NCBI GenBank assembly: GCA_051453625.1
Contig: JBOZIK010000001.1
Location: 283,002,273 to 283,025,574, forward strand
Source: Welwitschia mirabilis
Taxonomy: Eukaryota > Gnetophyta > Gnetopsida > Welwitschiales
Direction: 5' to 3'
Length of the DNA stretch: 23,302 nt
In this document: positions 1 through 10,516 of the stretch, piece by piece
How the letters are laid out: each line of letters begins with the position of its first letter
Position numbering within the stretch: position 1 is the first letter of the stretch
Position numbers and translations under genes: made by a program
Notes under the pieces: generated by a model
Seen by the model: only the letters and a program-made list of their open reading frames with translations
Told to the model about the DNA's origin: nothing
Database searches by the model: none

Positions 1-1180
1 CACGGTTTACTGTCTGTCGTCCTCACAAGGTGTTATGCCAACCATTGGCGTTGCTGCGACCTGTCTCATTTCTCCTTGTCTTTCCTTTTCTTTCTTTCTT
101 CTTCTTCTTTCTCCGCCGACTCTTCTCTCCTTCCCTTTCCTTTCCTCTCCTTGCGTATCGCGACACAGGCTTGTCCCCGCTTTTATTGCCGTACATTTTC
201 TAACCATGATTTGTTTTATTTTACTCAGGCAGTACGCCGTGGGTTAAGGGAAGGAATGGATGTTCCTCCGCCTCGGGTCAGACAGCGGTGGTCCAGCCTA
301 GGGTTTGTCTGTCTCTAATCTCTCAATGGTCCAACTCCCGCGGAACTCCCTATTACAGTGTTACTGTTGCTTGATTCCTATTCAACTTCCGGAATTCCGA
401 GCAAGGTCCGCCAGTCAACCGTGCTTTATTTCGTTTTATCTTTCCGCGCTGTTGGAGACGGTTTAATAACACATGAACGTGTTTCGGCTGGATTCGTAAC
501 CCTTGGAACTGATTCAGGCCTCGATCTGAATTCGTTCTTCGATTCCTTTCTTATGCTGCTTTCCTTTTTTAACTTTTTGATCCCAAGGTTTGGAGTTACC
601 ATCGTAAGATAAATGTAGCTGTGCTGGTAAAAGCCTCGTCGGAGGGGTAACGAGTTGTAATTGCTTACGATGTTACGCAACAGAGACGACAATGTGTTTC
701 ATATTCTCAAAAGAAAGGTTCTAAGCTCTATAACTATGTGAGGTCCAGTGAAGTTCCGCTTTCAATAATGATTCCTTTCCTTCCTGCTCCCTGCGGCATT
801 TCTTTTGTATTTGCGATACTTTCTTTCTCTTATCTTTTCCGTCCTTATCTTACCTTTCCGTCTTTACATACTTCTTACGTTTAGTATTGCTACATCTAAT
901 TTTTGTGCTGTGGATAATTCATTCCATTGGATGTTTTACGCATGAAAAAAGAGTTGTGTTTTACAGGAAGAAAAGAGTTGTTTCTGGTTAGACGCTTCCC
1001 TTCGGAGGCAAGGTTCTGTGTTGCTTTTACGTAATGAAGTTATTTGAGACGTATGTGAGTGTGGAGTCTTTTCCTCTTAAATCGGAGGTCGTTGCTTTTG
1101 CATCTAACAGATTCTTCACAGGCTCTTTGTAATAAGTCTTGAATCAGAACAGATGTCTGGTATCAATAGCAGACTTTGTA
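1..1180. other. Gene-flank-like DNA, no exon recognised
   Basis: This stretch has mixed composition, with CpG dinucleotides still present, unlike the AT-rich DNA to the right. A long CT-rich tract lies at about 60-160, and TAGGGTTT, a telobox-like element common in plant 5' leaders, lies at 299-306. The plus strand is T-rich through most of the stretch, which would suit an intron or leader transcribed left to right. The short open frames on both strands overlap one another, have no recognisable domain, and I do not call them genes. Promoter, 5' leader or first intron of a plant gene is the best guess, but it is an inference from composition only. Confidence 0.35.
60..160 (+). promoter_or_regulatory. 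CT-rich tract (Y-patch-like)
   Basis: About 100 bases are almost entirely C and T on the plus strand, with runs such as TTTCTTTCTTCTTCTTC. Plant core promoters and 5' leaders often carry such pyrimidine patches. A second tract of the same style lies at 3961-4000. No TATA box or start codon with a recognisable protein follows, so the promoter role is only a suggestion; it could also be the polypyrimidine part of an intron. Confidence 0.3.
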
Positions 1181-1330
1181 CGCCTTCATCGATGAAAGAT
1201 CTCTTTCCTTTATTTACCGGTTTTAGCATTTAGGCTTAGAATGCTCGATTTAGTTCGCCTTCATCAATGAAAGATCTCTTTCCTTTATTTACAAATTTTA
1301 GCATTTAGGCTTAAAATGCTGGATTTAGTA
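1181..1330. repeat. Tandem duplication, two 75-bp units
   Basis: Two head-to-tail units occupy 1181-1255 and 1256-1330, each starting CGCCTTCATC. They are equal in length with no indels and differ at 7 of 75 positions by direct comparison; three of the differences are clustered (CCGG in the first copy, CAAA in the second). The unit contains GATCTCTTTCCTTTATTTAC and TTTTAGCATTTAGGCTTA. It has no coding sign. The exact period suggests a single local duplication that has since diverged modestly. Confidence 0.93.
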
Positions 1331-2450
1331 CAAATGCTCACAGATAAAGACATATGATACGAAGAATAGCATTCATCTCCCAAAACTGAAAGCCATAACA
1401 GAAGTTACTGCAGTCGGGAGGCATTGCATGAAAACGAACTGCTGCGTTGAACTTAAACCATAATGATTTCCAGAATACATAAAAGACTTTTGACTGGGAT
1501 GTCGAGTACACGTAAACGGTAAAACGAAGTCAGATAAGTCTTTTGACCGATTCTTTAACCTGCTATCATTCATCACAGAACAGTAACTGTGCCTGTACAT
1601 TCCTGAGGCTCCACCATGGTTTCATCATAATTTCGTGGTATTTCGAAAGAAGCTTCATAATGGAAAGACATTTCCAGGCCAGATCCGACTTTCCAATTGC
1701 AAATGACGTTTAGATCCCAACTTACAGAACTCTCACAAACAGGCATTCGTATGGCCAAAGAAACAAACGTGTCATGCTTACATTTACTCAAAATTCATTG
1801 CAGAGTGAACCGCCGAACCAGAATTTGCAATGCGCGACTCTCTCAGTGACTGCATTCCGAGGCGGAATGCAACGAATTAAGTATTATCGAACGCCTGAAT
1901 AAAACAAAAAATATAGTTTGCCTTCACGTGGAACGAAAGAAAGACAGACAGACAGCAAGGAGTCGTCCACGATGATCGAACCAAACACTCCGCTTACACA
2001 ATCGATGCGCGCTCCATTGCAAAGATTCTCTGAACTCGAGCACTCCAAGGAAGAGAAAATGGAGTGAAAACGCGAGGTCAATAAAATATACGACAGAGGG
2101 GACGCGAGTTCAAATCTAGGGAAACGCACAATCATTTTGGCTGCAGACATAGAATAATCGACATGTCTCCGCGGAGGGCGGAAGCGGAGGCCCGCTGTGA
2201 AAAAACCACTCATCATGCATTCATCTTCACACCCACAGTCTCCGATTTACTGCCAAAACAATAAACAAAACCAGAACAAGATCTTAGCTACGATTGCCCG
2301 GCTGCCAGCTCCGCGTCCACGGAAGTCCTTTGAAAAACAATTCGAGGGAAAAACGTGCAGTCAGTTCCTAGGATTCCCGGCGGTTAACAGCAATGAAACC
2401 AAACATAATGCCTGTTATCAAGATTATTGGTTAGAGCTCGGCACACAGCA
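1331..2450. other. Non-coding stretch, no gene recognised
   Basis: Short open frames exist on both strands, for example minus 1573-1791 and minus 1884-2216, but none shows a known domain, and they conflict with each other. On the minus strand the first of these contains GTAAGTTGGG, a good 5' splice-site-like string inside the frame, which favours intron or leader over exon. A perfect hairpin lies at 1851-1871. Nothing else is identifiable. Confidence 0.4.
1851..1871. repeat. Perfect 9-bp hairpin, 3-nt loop
   Basis: TGCATTCCG at 1851-1859 is the exact reverse complement of CGGAATGCA at 1863-1871, separated by AGG. It is compact enough to form a stable stem-loop in RNA or a cruciform, but it has no following T-run, so it is not a terminator-like structure. 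Function unknown. Confidence 0.85.
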
Positions 2451-2844
2451 TGCGACTCTGAGTTTCTAACCCAAGCGGGGCGGGCCCGGAGACGCATGTT
2501 ACTTCCTAACGATAAAGCGCAAGAGGGAGCGGCGTCCCGAACCGTCTCTATAATGGTGGGCCTAATATTTTTATACCCATTTTTCCACATAATAAATAAA
2601 TAGATAAATAATAATATAGTCGGCTTAATCAACAGCTCCGTCATGATGTGAGATTCCCTCGTCGCCTTTTAATAAACTCGCTTAATTTGCGATGCGCAGA
2701 ACAACCACGCCCATAAGTAACCCCCCTTAATTAAAACCAACCAAAAGATAAAGCGGCGTTCGCAAATTTATTATTATTTTCTTTTCGAAGTAGCCATACT
2801 TTCACGGTCGCCAATCCCTGCCTCTTTTAAACTGTTTGAAATGA

Positions 2845-2883
2845 TAGGTTCGGTGAGGCGGAGGCTTGGCAGTGCCGAACCTA
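2845..2883. repeat. 9-bp inverted repeat, 21-nt loop
   Basis: TAGGTTCGG at 2845-2853 is the exact reverse complement of CCGAACCTA at 2875-2883. The loop is purine-rich. It lies about 80 bases left of the bZIP-type site, inside the CpG-rich block. No role can be assigned. Confidence 0.8.
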
Positions 2884-2963
2884 GGCCGGCATGTGTAACG
2901 TTGTGTTTTCGTGTGCTGCTTATCACACCACGGGCCGAGACGCCCCTGGTAAGAATGAGGTAA

Positions 2964-2978
2964 ACGTGACGTCACGTG
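2964..2978. promoter_or_regulatory. Palindromic ACGT site, overlapping C-box and G-box
   Basis: Positions 2964-2977 read ACGTGACGTCACGT, a perfect 14-bp palindrome. It contains TGACGTCA (2967-2974), the full C-box/CRE-type bZIP site, overlapping CACGTG (2973-2978), the G-box bound by plant bZIP and bHLH factors. TTGAC, a W-box-like core, follows at 2979-2983. In the CpG-rich block this fits a proximal promoter. The direction and identity of any controlled gene are not visible. Confidence 0.6.
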
Positions 2979-3127
2979 TTGACTGCGTTTGGAAAACCAT
3001 ACCAACTGTGGGTTGACCGCATTAGGTGCTGTCTGTGGTGGTGGGCCCGAGGAGGAGTCTTCACGGAGGAAGAAGCATCATCCTCATCGACGGCCCAGAT
3101 TTGCCACGCAGACAGTAGTGGCAGCCA

Positions 3128-3141
3128 CGCCGCGCGCGGCG
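3128..3141. repeat. 14-bp CG palindrome
   Basis: CGCCGCGCGCGGCG is a perfect palindrome made only of C and G, with five CpG steps. It marks the peak of the CpG-rich block. It is alternating purine-pyrimidine over its centre, so Z-DNA is conceivable, but a chance product of composition is as likely. Confidence 0.8.
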
Positions 3142-3700
3142 CTCTACTGTGGCATGGCAGCGCCAAACAAGCGAATCGCGGTGGAACGCAGAGCGGACCT
3201 TTTGCTTTCAGGACCGCCCATTTTATCGCACCAAAATTTATTCCTTTTGGCTTCCAAAGCTCAGAATAATCAGCTGATATGGTTGTCTGACTTGCTCTTT
3301 TACGTTCATTTGCCGTGCTTCTCAAGATACTAAAAATGTCAAACCTCGCGGATTTTCTGTCTCTCTCTTCGCCGAAGAAATCCTAATTTCGAAGGGGGGG
3401 CCGCAGCACAGCGTTTGATTTTCGTTGTTTTGTCTTCCTTTGACGTGGGACGCAAAAGCGTTGGTTTTTATCGCCAGAAACGTGAGGCGAGAATCGTCCA
3501 TCTAATCCAGTGGAGATTCTCCACCGAAGCGGAACCAAAACCGCCCCTGTCAAGGCCTTCAATAAGCCGATGCCAGTCGCATCGCTGACGCGTGTGCCCC
3601 GCAAGAAAGAGCGAAAAAACCACCCGAAAACGAAAAAAGCGCAGGCAGCGGTAACAACAGGCCCAAGGAACATCGGATAAAATAAATCGCTGGAATACAT

Positions 3701-4600
3701 GAATGATGGAATCATAATTCAATTATTTGCACATGGTATTCAAATCAATCAGGCTACTTGTTAGTGGGTGAATGGGCGCGAACGAGCCAGAGGAAATGGA
3801 AGTCCACTGCTCCCCACTTCAGTGCCAGTGCTGCATAGTGCTGAGTGCTGAGTGCTGAGTGCCTAACCCCACCTCACCCGCAATTCCAAAATGCGAATGA
3901 AAAGTAAAAGTGAAATCCAGACCCACTTGACATGGACATCGACGCTGCTTCCTACTTGTAATTCTTTCTTTCCTTTCCTTTTCTTTCTTCTTCTCCATCT
4001 CGCCAATCGCATCTCTAATCCCTAATCTCTTTCATTTTCCTTGCATTTATTCTTATACGCCTGCGCTGTCTGCTATCGCTTTACGTTTCTTTCGGTTCGT
4101 CTTTCGTCCTGCTCTTTGCGCGCGGTCATTTTTTCCCACCTTTAAAGATGCATCACGCCACGTATGTGGGTGTTTCTGCAATATTTTTCCAACATTGCTG
4201 CATAATCCGACAGTATTTCAATGTCTTGTGTAAACTGGAAACATTTTGGGCCGGACCCCACTCCATGCTATTCTAATCTCTCATGCTCTTGGGTTTAAGA
4301 CAAAGGTAAATTTGAATTGGGGTAACTGCAGAAGAAACAAATCTGCCTTTACGCATAACCCACAACTAAATATCCCTGTCTTAGCATTTATGCTATCCAG
4401 ACATAGCATTTTCCATCCCTTTCATTTAACCCGCAGAAGATTTGAACACAGCAAAGGATATCTGGAGTTCAAGCCCTCCTATACTTTTCAAAGAGGAGAT
4501 TTTAAGCTATCGGCAGCTTCTGGAAAAAGAAAAGACCCATAAGTTACAGTGACCGCTTGTGGAATGCAGGTTTCTGCGTCTGACTATTCTCCGATAAAAA
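3701..4600. other. Mixed-composition stretch with leader-like CT tract
   Basis: It contains a short 7-bp tandem repeat at 3838-3862 and a CT tract at 3961-4000 followed by CTAATCCCTAATCTC, which resembles plant 5' leaders. The frame at plus 4246-4542 opens 98 codons but has no domain, signal peptide or recognisable similarity, and I do not call it a gene. Composition begins to turn AT-rich near the right end. Confidence 0.35.
3838..3862. repeat. Short tandem repeat (GTGCTGA)x3
   Basis: Three exact GTGCTGA units plus a partial GTGC occupy 3838-3862, and degenerate versions (AGTGCCAGTGCTGC) precede them. This is a small minisatellite-like expansion in otherwise single-copy-looking DNA. Confidence 0.9.
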
Positions 4601-5111
4601 CAAAAGGCACCAAATATATTTCAAATGCGGGAAATTTCAGGTCTTCTTGTGATAGGTATCTGATATGATTTGTCTCGGCCCTCCACAAAAGGCAACCACA
4701 ACTGACCACATGAAAATTAGATTGGGTTTATTGTTTACTTGAAATGAATGAGAAACCAATTCACATTAATTCATGACATGATGTGTATAATGGCACCTCC
4801 ATCATATGCTCTTGTTTGGGAACCTGATATTCCTTACACAAGCTTACAAACTTTGTATCAATGTATGAAATGGAAAAGGCTTTGAGATTCTTTTATGGGT
4901 TGGAATGTGATGTCCCTTAAAGTTTGCCTAGGATATTAAAGGTCTAAGACTTTATGAATTATATGTCTTTTATGCCTACAAATCCATACCCATGTTTATT
5001 TAGAGAGCAATCTTAATATTTTTCAGTAAATATGGCTATTTAGATTTTCTAATATTATAAACTTATACTTTCCTTTCTTTCAACTAGTAGTGGCAAACTA
5101 ACCAAATATTT

Positions 5112-5199
5112 TTTTCTTTTAAGAAGGGTGACATTTTGTAACTAGACAATACCTATTAACACTTTTCTTTTAAGAAGGATGACATTTTGTGACTAGACA
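5112..5199. repeat. Direct repeat, 51-bp period
   Basis: TTTTCTTTTAAGAAGG followed by a TGACATTTTGT motif and ACTAGACA occurs at about 5112-5148 and again at about 5163-5199. The two 37-base copies differ at only two positions that I can see, and the spacer between them is not repeated. It is a recent-looking local duplication within old AT-rich DNA. Confidence 0.8.
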
Positions 5200-5796
5200 G
5201 TTAGCACTAGGGTGTGAACCTAGGACCTCTAATTCTAGAGAGTCATAATAAGATTTCTTGCAACTAATAAAAGTTTCATATGTTAGATTTTGTTCTACAA
5301 TAAGTATCAGTAAGACTGACTTCAAATAATTTGTATGATAAGTTTCAGACATCTAATGAGAAAAGTGAAGGAATTAAATTTAGGACATGCAAAATGAACG
5401 ATGCTAAAAGAACACAATTCTTTTTAATATTAAATGTCAACGTGATAATAATAATATTATTTGAGAAGGAGTTTTACGAATGATCATTTTAAAGTTACAT
5501 AATGCATGAACTAATACTATGTCATTCCTTTAAGGAACAAAAGGAGGGGAAATTCTAGGATCTATTCTAACTGAGTCATAGAATAAAGCATTTAGCCCAA
5601 TATTAAAGAGTACAAACAAAGAAATTATTGCAACTTATAGCATATAAATTAAAAATATGATAGAATATGTTAAAACAAACCAAAAATCTACCTGACAATC
5701 CTTAATTGAAAAAAAAAATAAAACAACATCATGTAAGTACACTATACATCCTATAAGGGCCAAAGCAAAAAAATAAAAAATAAAAAAAAGCATACA

Positions 5797-5828
5797 GGGG
5801 AGTGGGGGTGGGGAATGAGGTGAAGGGG
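5797..5828 (+). other. Potential G-quadruplex
   Basis: Four runs of at least four G lie on the plus strand: 5797-5800, 5804-5808, 5810-5813 and 5825-5828, with loops of 3, 1 and 11 bases. An A-rich purine tract (5766-5789) lies just upstream. The motif stands out because the surrounding DNA is very AT-rich. Folding is predicted from the pattern only. Confidence 0.6.
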
Positions 5829-6429
5829 TTGGTCAAGAAAAATAAAGATGACTAGAGGAACCAAAACAAGCCATCAATTTTAAAGAAATCCTAATTTTCA
5901 ACTACCTACATCCCTTCACAAAAGCATTTCCCAAATCCCCATTAAGGATGTCAAATTAGCTTCTCCACATGAAACTCTCAAGTTCTCTCCTTTCACACTT
6001 CTAAACAAAAACATTGTAAAAGAGCATTTCATAGTTTCTTATGCACACTATTAGCTTGATTTATATTTTAGGAATTTTTAAGTTCATGAAAATAAGTTAT
6101 CTTTGAAGGAGATTGTTAAGAAGTATAATTGATGTAAGTTTAAATCGTAAGGGACATATAATGAAGATTGTTTGGTTTTTCCCTTTTACATTATTAGAAA
6201 GGAACACATGTCATGATCAACAATACAACAAAGTTTCAAAAAATTGTACACTTACTATCTACACAAATCATTCACACAACATAATTAAAACCCATGATAG
6301 ATTTTTACATTTCTTATAAGTTGTAGTATTTTTCAGTTTTTTAGTTTGTGAGTTCAAGTTTCATACCTTTGTTAACTAAGCTCTTAGGATACCCCAAATA
6401 CACATTTTCTTCACTTTCTAATATTTATC

Positions 6430-7450
6430 ACTTTTAGGTAAGCTATTTGCTAAGAGTGTACTCCATAGCTAATCACACTCAATATAGAGTAGTGTCAGGA
6501 TGGATGACATCATGGGAAATAATGCTAACTATACAAAAGCATCAATACTATGGGTGGTAACCTTCTTTTAGGAAAAAAAAAGAGGATAGTATGGTATCAA
6601 AGCAAACTTACATAATTGAAGAAATATCACCAACGGTACTTGTAAGTTATTTGAAATAGTAACACCTACTACTTCACTATGCTACACCATGATGAAATAA
6701 GGCTTTTGTATATCTAACATGAATTGAGAAATATGATGTATAATAAATGTCAAATCTAGTCTATATGTGCTAAATACAAGAGCGATTCTACAATATACTT
6801 GTATAGGATTTGCAATTAGAGGGATACCATGTTTTAACAATTTGAAGTTTAGATCAAATAACATCGAAATTAATCTATAATCATTCATATAGATATTTTT
6901 CACTAAATCCAGATCATAGTTTTCTTAGTGAACAAATATGACACCATCTTCATCATTCAAATGAATGCCTAAAAAGTAACAAACCTTTCTTGGGTTTGTC
7001 ATATTAAATTAATTTATTATTTCATAAAGTAAGTGAAGAAACAAATATCAAGGTTTGGGGAAAAAATATTAATTTGTTTGAACCAACAATATACCAAAGT
7101 ACCTTTTTTATCTTGTAGATCTAATTAGGTTTATTTGGATGAATAAAACCTTTTTTATTATAAAAATATTTCATTTAAAAATGCATTTAGGAAAGCCAAA
7201 AATAAATCCTTTTCATGAATTAATCATCCTTGTTTTATAGCATATGTAATTAGGGGAAAAAAAGAGTATTTCCCTTATGGCAAAAAGTGAAAGAACTTCT
7301 TTAGTTGATACCTTATTACTATTAAAAGCCTTAATCATGAACCTAATGTTATCCTTAACCAAGAATCCTTTATTGTTGAGCTTATTCTTAAATATCCATT
7401 TTGTTGTCAAAGCTCTAGATTTTACAAATTGGTAATACAAGCTTCTAGCT
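6430..7450 (-). pseudogene. Ty1/copia reverse transcriptase-RNase H fossil
   Basis: Read on the minus strand, this is the C-terminal half of a copia-type polyprotein, which would make element DNA from RNA. In order: TTKWIFKNKLNNKGF and the following KDNIRFMIKAF (about 7321-7407), the start of the copia RT domain; FLAFLNAFLNEIF just downstream, matching the region before the first catalytic block; CYFLGIHLNDEDG (about 6943-6981); DLNFKLLKHGIPL; and LDLTFIIHHISQFM with its neighbours (within 6682-6903), typical of the RT/RNase H junction. A weaker RNase H-like reading continues to about 6430. Frames shift and stops are frequent. I do not find the YVDD catalytic box; the space between the flanking motifs is too short, so that segment seems deleted. 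No LTRs could be assigned. Lineage within copia is unresolved. Confidence 0.85.
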
Positions 7451-10400
7451 TTTGTCTTTGTACATCAAATCTATCTTTATTTCCATATATAATTGCCATT
7501 AAATTTGTTTTTGTTTCCATAATTTCACATCTTTATTTTTGTTTCCATAATTAATAAGGTAAAATAAAGTTATTTGTAATAAGAATAAGATATTAACGTA
7601 TTAGACATAACAAAGCATAATTTGTATCAAGCATCTTTAAAGTTAGATGTAAAATGTGAATGAAAGAGCCCCATGAAATAATAACAGACAAAGAATACTC
7701 ATTTATTAAAAGTCCTCAAAATTTAAGATTGAGTTAATGATTAGGGAAGTAGAGTCTTTAGGCTTTGGTTAAGTAAAATTATGCTCCTTAGCATAAGAGT
7801 CACTATTAAAGCATATATAGGAAGGAGAATATTCATAAGACCTATGATGATGCTGATAATGAAATTACTGAGTGCATGTAATGAAACATTGAGACATTAC
7901 ATATTCTATAAAATATAAACTCTAGTAAAGATAATTTGGATTTTACAAAAACTAGTATAACACTTAGCATGTTAGAAAAAATCATGATTAGGTAAGTAAC
8001 AAGAACAGTAAGATAATGAAGAATAGAAAATTTGAAGATTATTAACAAAGTTATCATAACCTTATTTTATATGGTACACAATATGTAAAAGTATATGTTT
8101 AGAAAAAAGTTTTAGCAAAATAGAAAATGAGCTTTTATCTTTATGAAGATGACATTATCCCTAGTTCTTGTGAAACGTTATAGATGAAAACAATTAGGAG
8201 GGCACATTTCTTTTCCTTCAGTCTTTTTTTAAAATATAAATATTGTCTTGAGGCTATCCTCCTTTTTGATGACTTCCATATAATGTGAAAAGAAGCCACC
8301 CATAGAAAGGGTTTTTCTCTCAAATCAGCTATCCCTCGTAAAAATAAAGTGATTAGCTACATTAACACTAGTTATCATACAACATGCACATTCTTCTATG
8401 TTTGAAGAAAACAAATAAATTTTGGTTATCAACATTAAGGAATGATAACATCCCCATTTTTAAAAGTGTAAGCATGTCACTGGTAATAGCAAAAATTTAA
8501 ATAGTAATAGGTGTAGTAGGTAAAAGGGTAATAGCCTTTCATTCTCTCAGGTTTTACAAATTTGGAGCTTAAGCAAATAGTTGTGCATTTTTTAATCTCA
8601 AATATGTACTTAAATAATGATGATACAAATTATCACCTTTATAAATGTAATTACATGGACATTGAATTAAATATGGAACTAACATGCAATTACTTAGGTG
8701 GCATTCTAGCATGGAAAAATGGGAGTTGATGCTATTGCTTAATAAATAATATTCAACAAATGTATTGATATTTTCCTTTTTATAGAATGTACTTTGTTTT
8801 TGAAATAAAAATGGCCTACCTTCCAAGGTAGAGGATACCAACTTTTTTCTCTTAAAAAAATGTTTTTTAGTTTTTGTATAAGGTAATTCTTATTATTATT
8901 CTTCCATGAGAATTAGCACAAAAGTCTAGTTCTCATGAGCATTCATTCATATTAAATAATCAAATAAGAATGCATATAATATTTCAAAAAGAAAAATAGA
9001 TGAAAATCGATACATGCTTATCCTTCTAACTACTAAAAATGATAGTTTATAGGATAAAAAATCAAATACACCTAAATAAAGCAAAGTACAATAATCATTA
9101 TCATTTTCTTAATTCTATTTAATTAATCATTAAGGAAAAAAGATCTTATGGATAAGTAATGAACCATTTATGATAGATCTTAAATGTTCTTAAATAAATA
9201 AAAATAAATTTTAATATTAAAATTTCATCACTAGTGAAATTGCATCATTATCAGTGTGATTTAAGAAATGAAACACATGATATATGTTATAAATCTAATA
9301 CATTAATCATCTTAGCATAGAAAATCTTAATAAAGTATTAAAGAAATCAAAAATTAAATATTAATAAACTAGAGAACATTCACAATTTACTATTTCATTG
9401 CAAGTAATCATAAATGATCATTAATTGAAATGAAAATGAAATATCCCATTATAGATCAAATTCCATAAACTAATATTGTAGAAGTTTAATAAATAATGAT
9501 AAAGTAGAATGTTTATAAAAGGAATTGCCTCATGAAACAATGATTTCCACATGTTTAAGGAAGGATAAAATACGTTTCAAACCTCATGATAAAATTAGCC
9601 CTTATCATAACCAAGGAAGACATAATAGGATTAGTGGATATGGAAGAACTAGAAATGAAATCAAAAAAGAGAAAATGGATAATGGATAAAACATATAATT
9701 AAAGATGAGATCCCTAATCCTAAGGATTAGTTTTTCTTGTATAGTAAGAGGGTTATGGTTTTTACATCAATTTTACTTACTAAATACTTTAAATGCATTT
9801 AATTTAACTAAGGGAGATTTTTTAATACTAAAGATTAAGCAAGTTCATTCTTCCAGGTAATTTTTGTTTTTAATGTTTAATTAACTTTTTGACTTTGCTA
9901 TTAATTATAATTTATCATTTAATATCTAGTAGTTATTACTCCATTTCAAATGCCAAATACTCAATGGAGGATAATGACAACATGCATTTTAATGCTATTA
10001 TCAGTTAAAATACATATAAGACCTTAATCTAACACTCATCCTATAAGGTTTAAACTACATAAATAATTAGTAAATAATAAACATAAAATTTGGTCATTAT
10101 AGCCTTAGAATAAGTATGTTACTAATGTTAATAGGCTAAAAGTGAAAAGATTCATTGAAGTCATATGTCTATTATGATGTCCCCCATATATTAATATTTT
10201 AAAATTAGGATTTACATAAGCCTATTTGATGAAAATGCAAGGAAAAAGATTATATACTAGAATAGTTAAAATAGACATAAAAGAAAATTAGAAATAAAAA
10301 CTTATCTTTATCTTTATTGATTAAAAAACACACTCACCAACTATGAACTCCCATTATTAAGGAGGGTTTTCTACCTTAATAAACTAGCTATGAAGGTCCA

Positions 10401-10516
10401 ACTTCAAGGTATTTTCTATAAGATCACTAGGTAGCTATGATAGATTTTTCAAACATTACAACCAACCTATTCTATCCTACACCCTAATTAGAACATACTT
10501 TTAACATCATGAATTT
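7451..10516. other. AT-rich stretch, no gene recognised
   Basis: Very AT-rich and CpG-poor, with no open frame longer than about 90 codons and none that resembles a known domain. The upstream parts (gag, protease, integrase) of the minus-strand copia fossil would be expected here, but I cannot trace them; either they are decayed past reading or this is other debris. A near-palindrome, CTAATCCT-A-AGGATTAG, lies at 9714-9730. GTTTCCATAATT occurs twice near 7513 and 7541, a minor local repeat. Confidence 0.4.
9714..9730. repeat. 8-bp palindrome around one base
   Basis: CTAATCCT (9714-9721) and AGGATTAG (9723-9730) are exact reverse complements around a single A. It is short and may be chance. 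No role is assigned. Confidence 0.7.

Larger units (their letters stand above)
2450..3700. other. CpG-rich block, island-like
   Basis: This is the most GC- and CpG-rich part of the window, with strings such as GCGGGGCGGGCCCGG near 2476 and CGCCGCGCGCGGCG at 3128-3141. Retained CpGs contrast with their near absence from about 4600 to 19000. In plants such blocks are usually unmethylated and lie around promoters or first exons. Overlapping open frames of about 100 codons occur on both strands (for example plus 2989-3333 and minus 3383-3715); these are expected by chance in GC-rich DNA, and none looks like a known protein. Confidence 0.5.
4600..6430. other. AT-rich stretch, no gene recognised
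   Basis: From about 4600 the sequence becomes strongly AT-rich and CpG-poor, and stop codons are dense in all six frames. I find a short diverged direct repeat (5112-5199), A-rich runs near 5700-5790 and a G-run cluster at 5797-5828. The phrase GTGTGAACCTAGGACCTCT near 5212 resembles B-box-like strings found in many plant repeats but is not enough to call a SINE. This is probably decayed transposon DNA beyond reading. Confidence 0.4.

Noticed and set aside
1573-1791. Minus-strand open frame of 72 codons with a protein-like reading
   Set aside because: No recognisable domain; a GTAAGT splice-donor-like string sits within it, an overlapping minus frame competes with it, and no splice partners were convincing.
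2105-2125. GAGTTCAAATCTAGG, resembling a tRNA T-arm
   Set aside because: No matching acceptor, D or anticodon arms could be found around it.
2972-3333. Three overlapping open frames of about 100 codons on both strands
   Set aside because: They overlap in conflicting frames within GC-rich DNA, where long frames arise by chance, and none has a recognisable motif.
3383-3722. Minus-strand frames of 110 and 84 codons, one with a hydrophobic segment
   Set aside because: The two frames shadow each other and show no known family; the hydrophobic run alone is not enough for a gene call.
4246-4542. Plus-strand 98-codon open frame downstream of a CT-rich leader-like tract
   Set aside because: No domain, signal peptide or recognisable similarity, and it lies at the edge of the AT-rich block; transcript evidence would be needed.
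6592-6603. TGGTATCAAAGC on the plus strand, resembling an initiator Met primer site
   Set aside because: It lies inside the minus-strand copia RNase H-like reading, and no LTR end or gag follows on the plus strand, so it is probably chance.
8569-8841. Minus-strand 90-codon open frame
   Set aside because: No identifiable domain, and it cannot be fitted into the neighbouring copia fossil.
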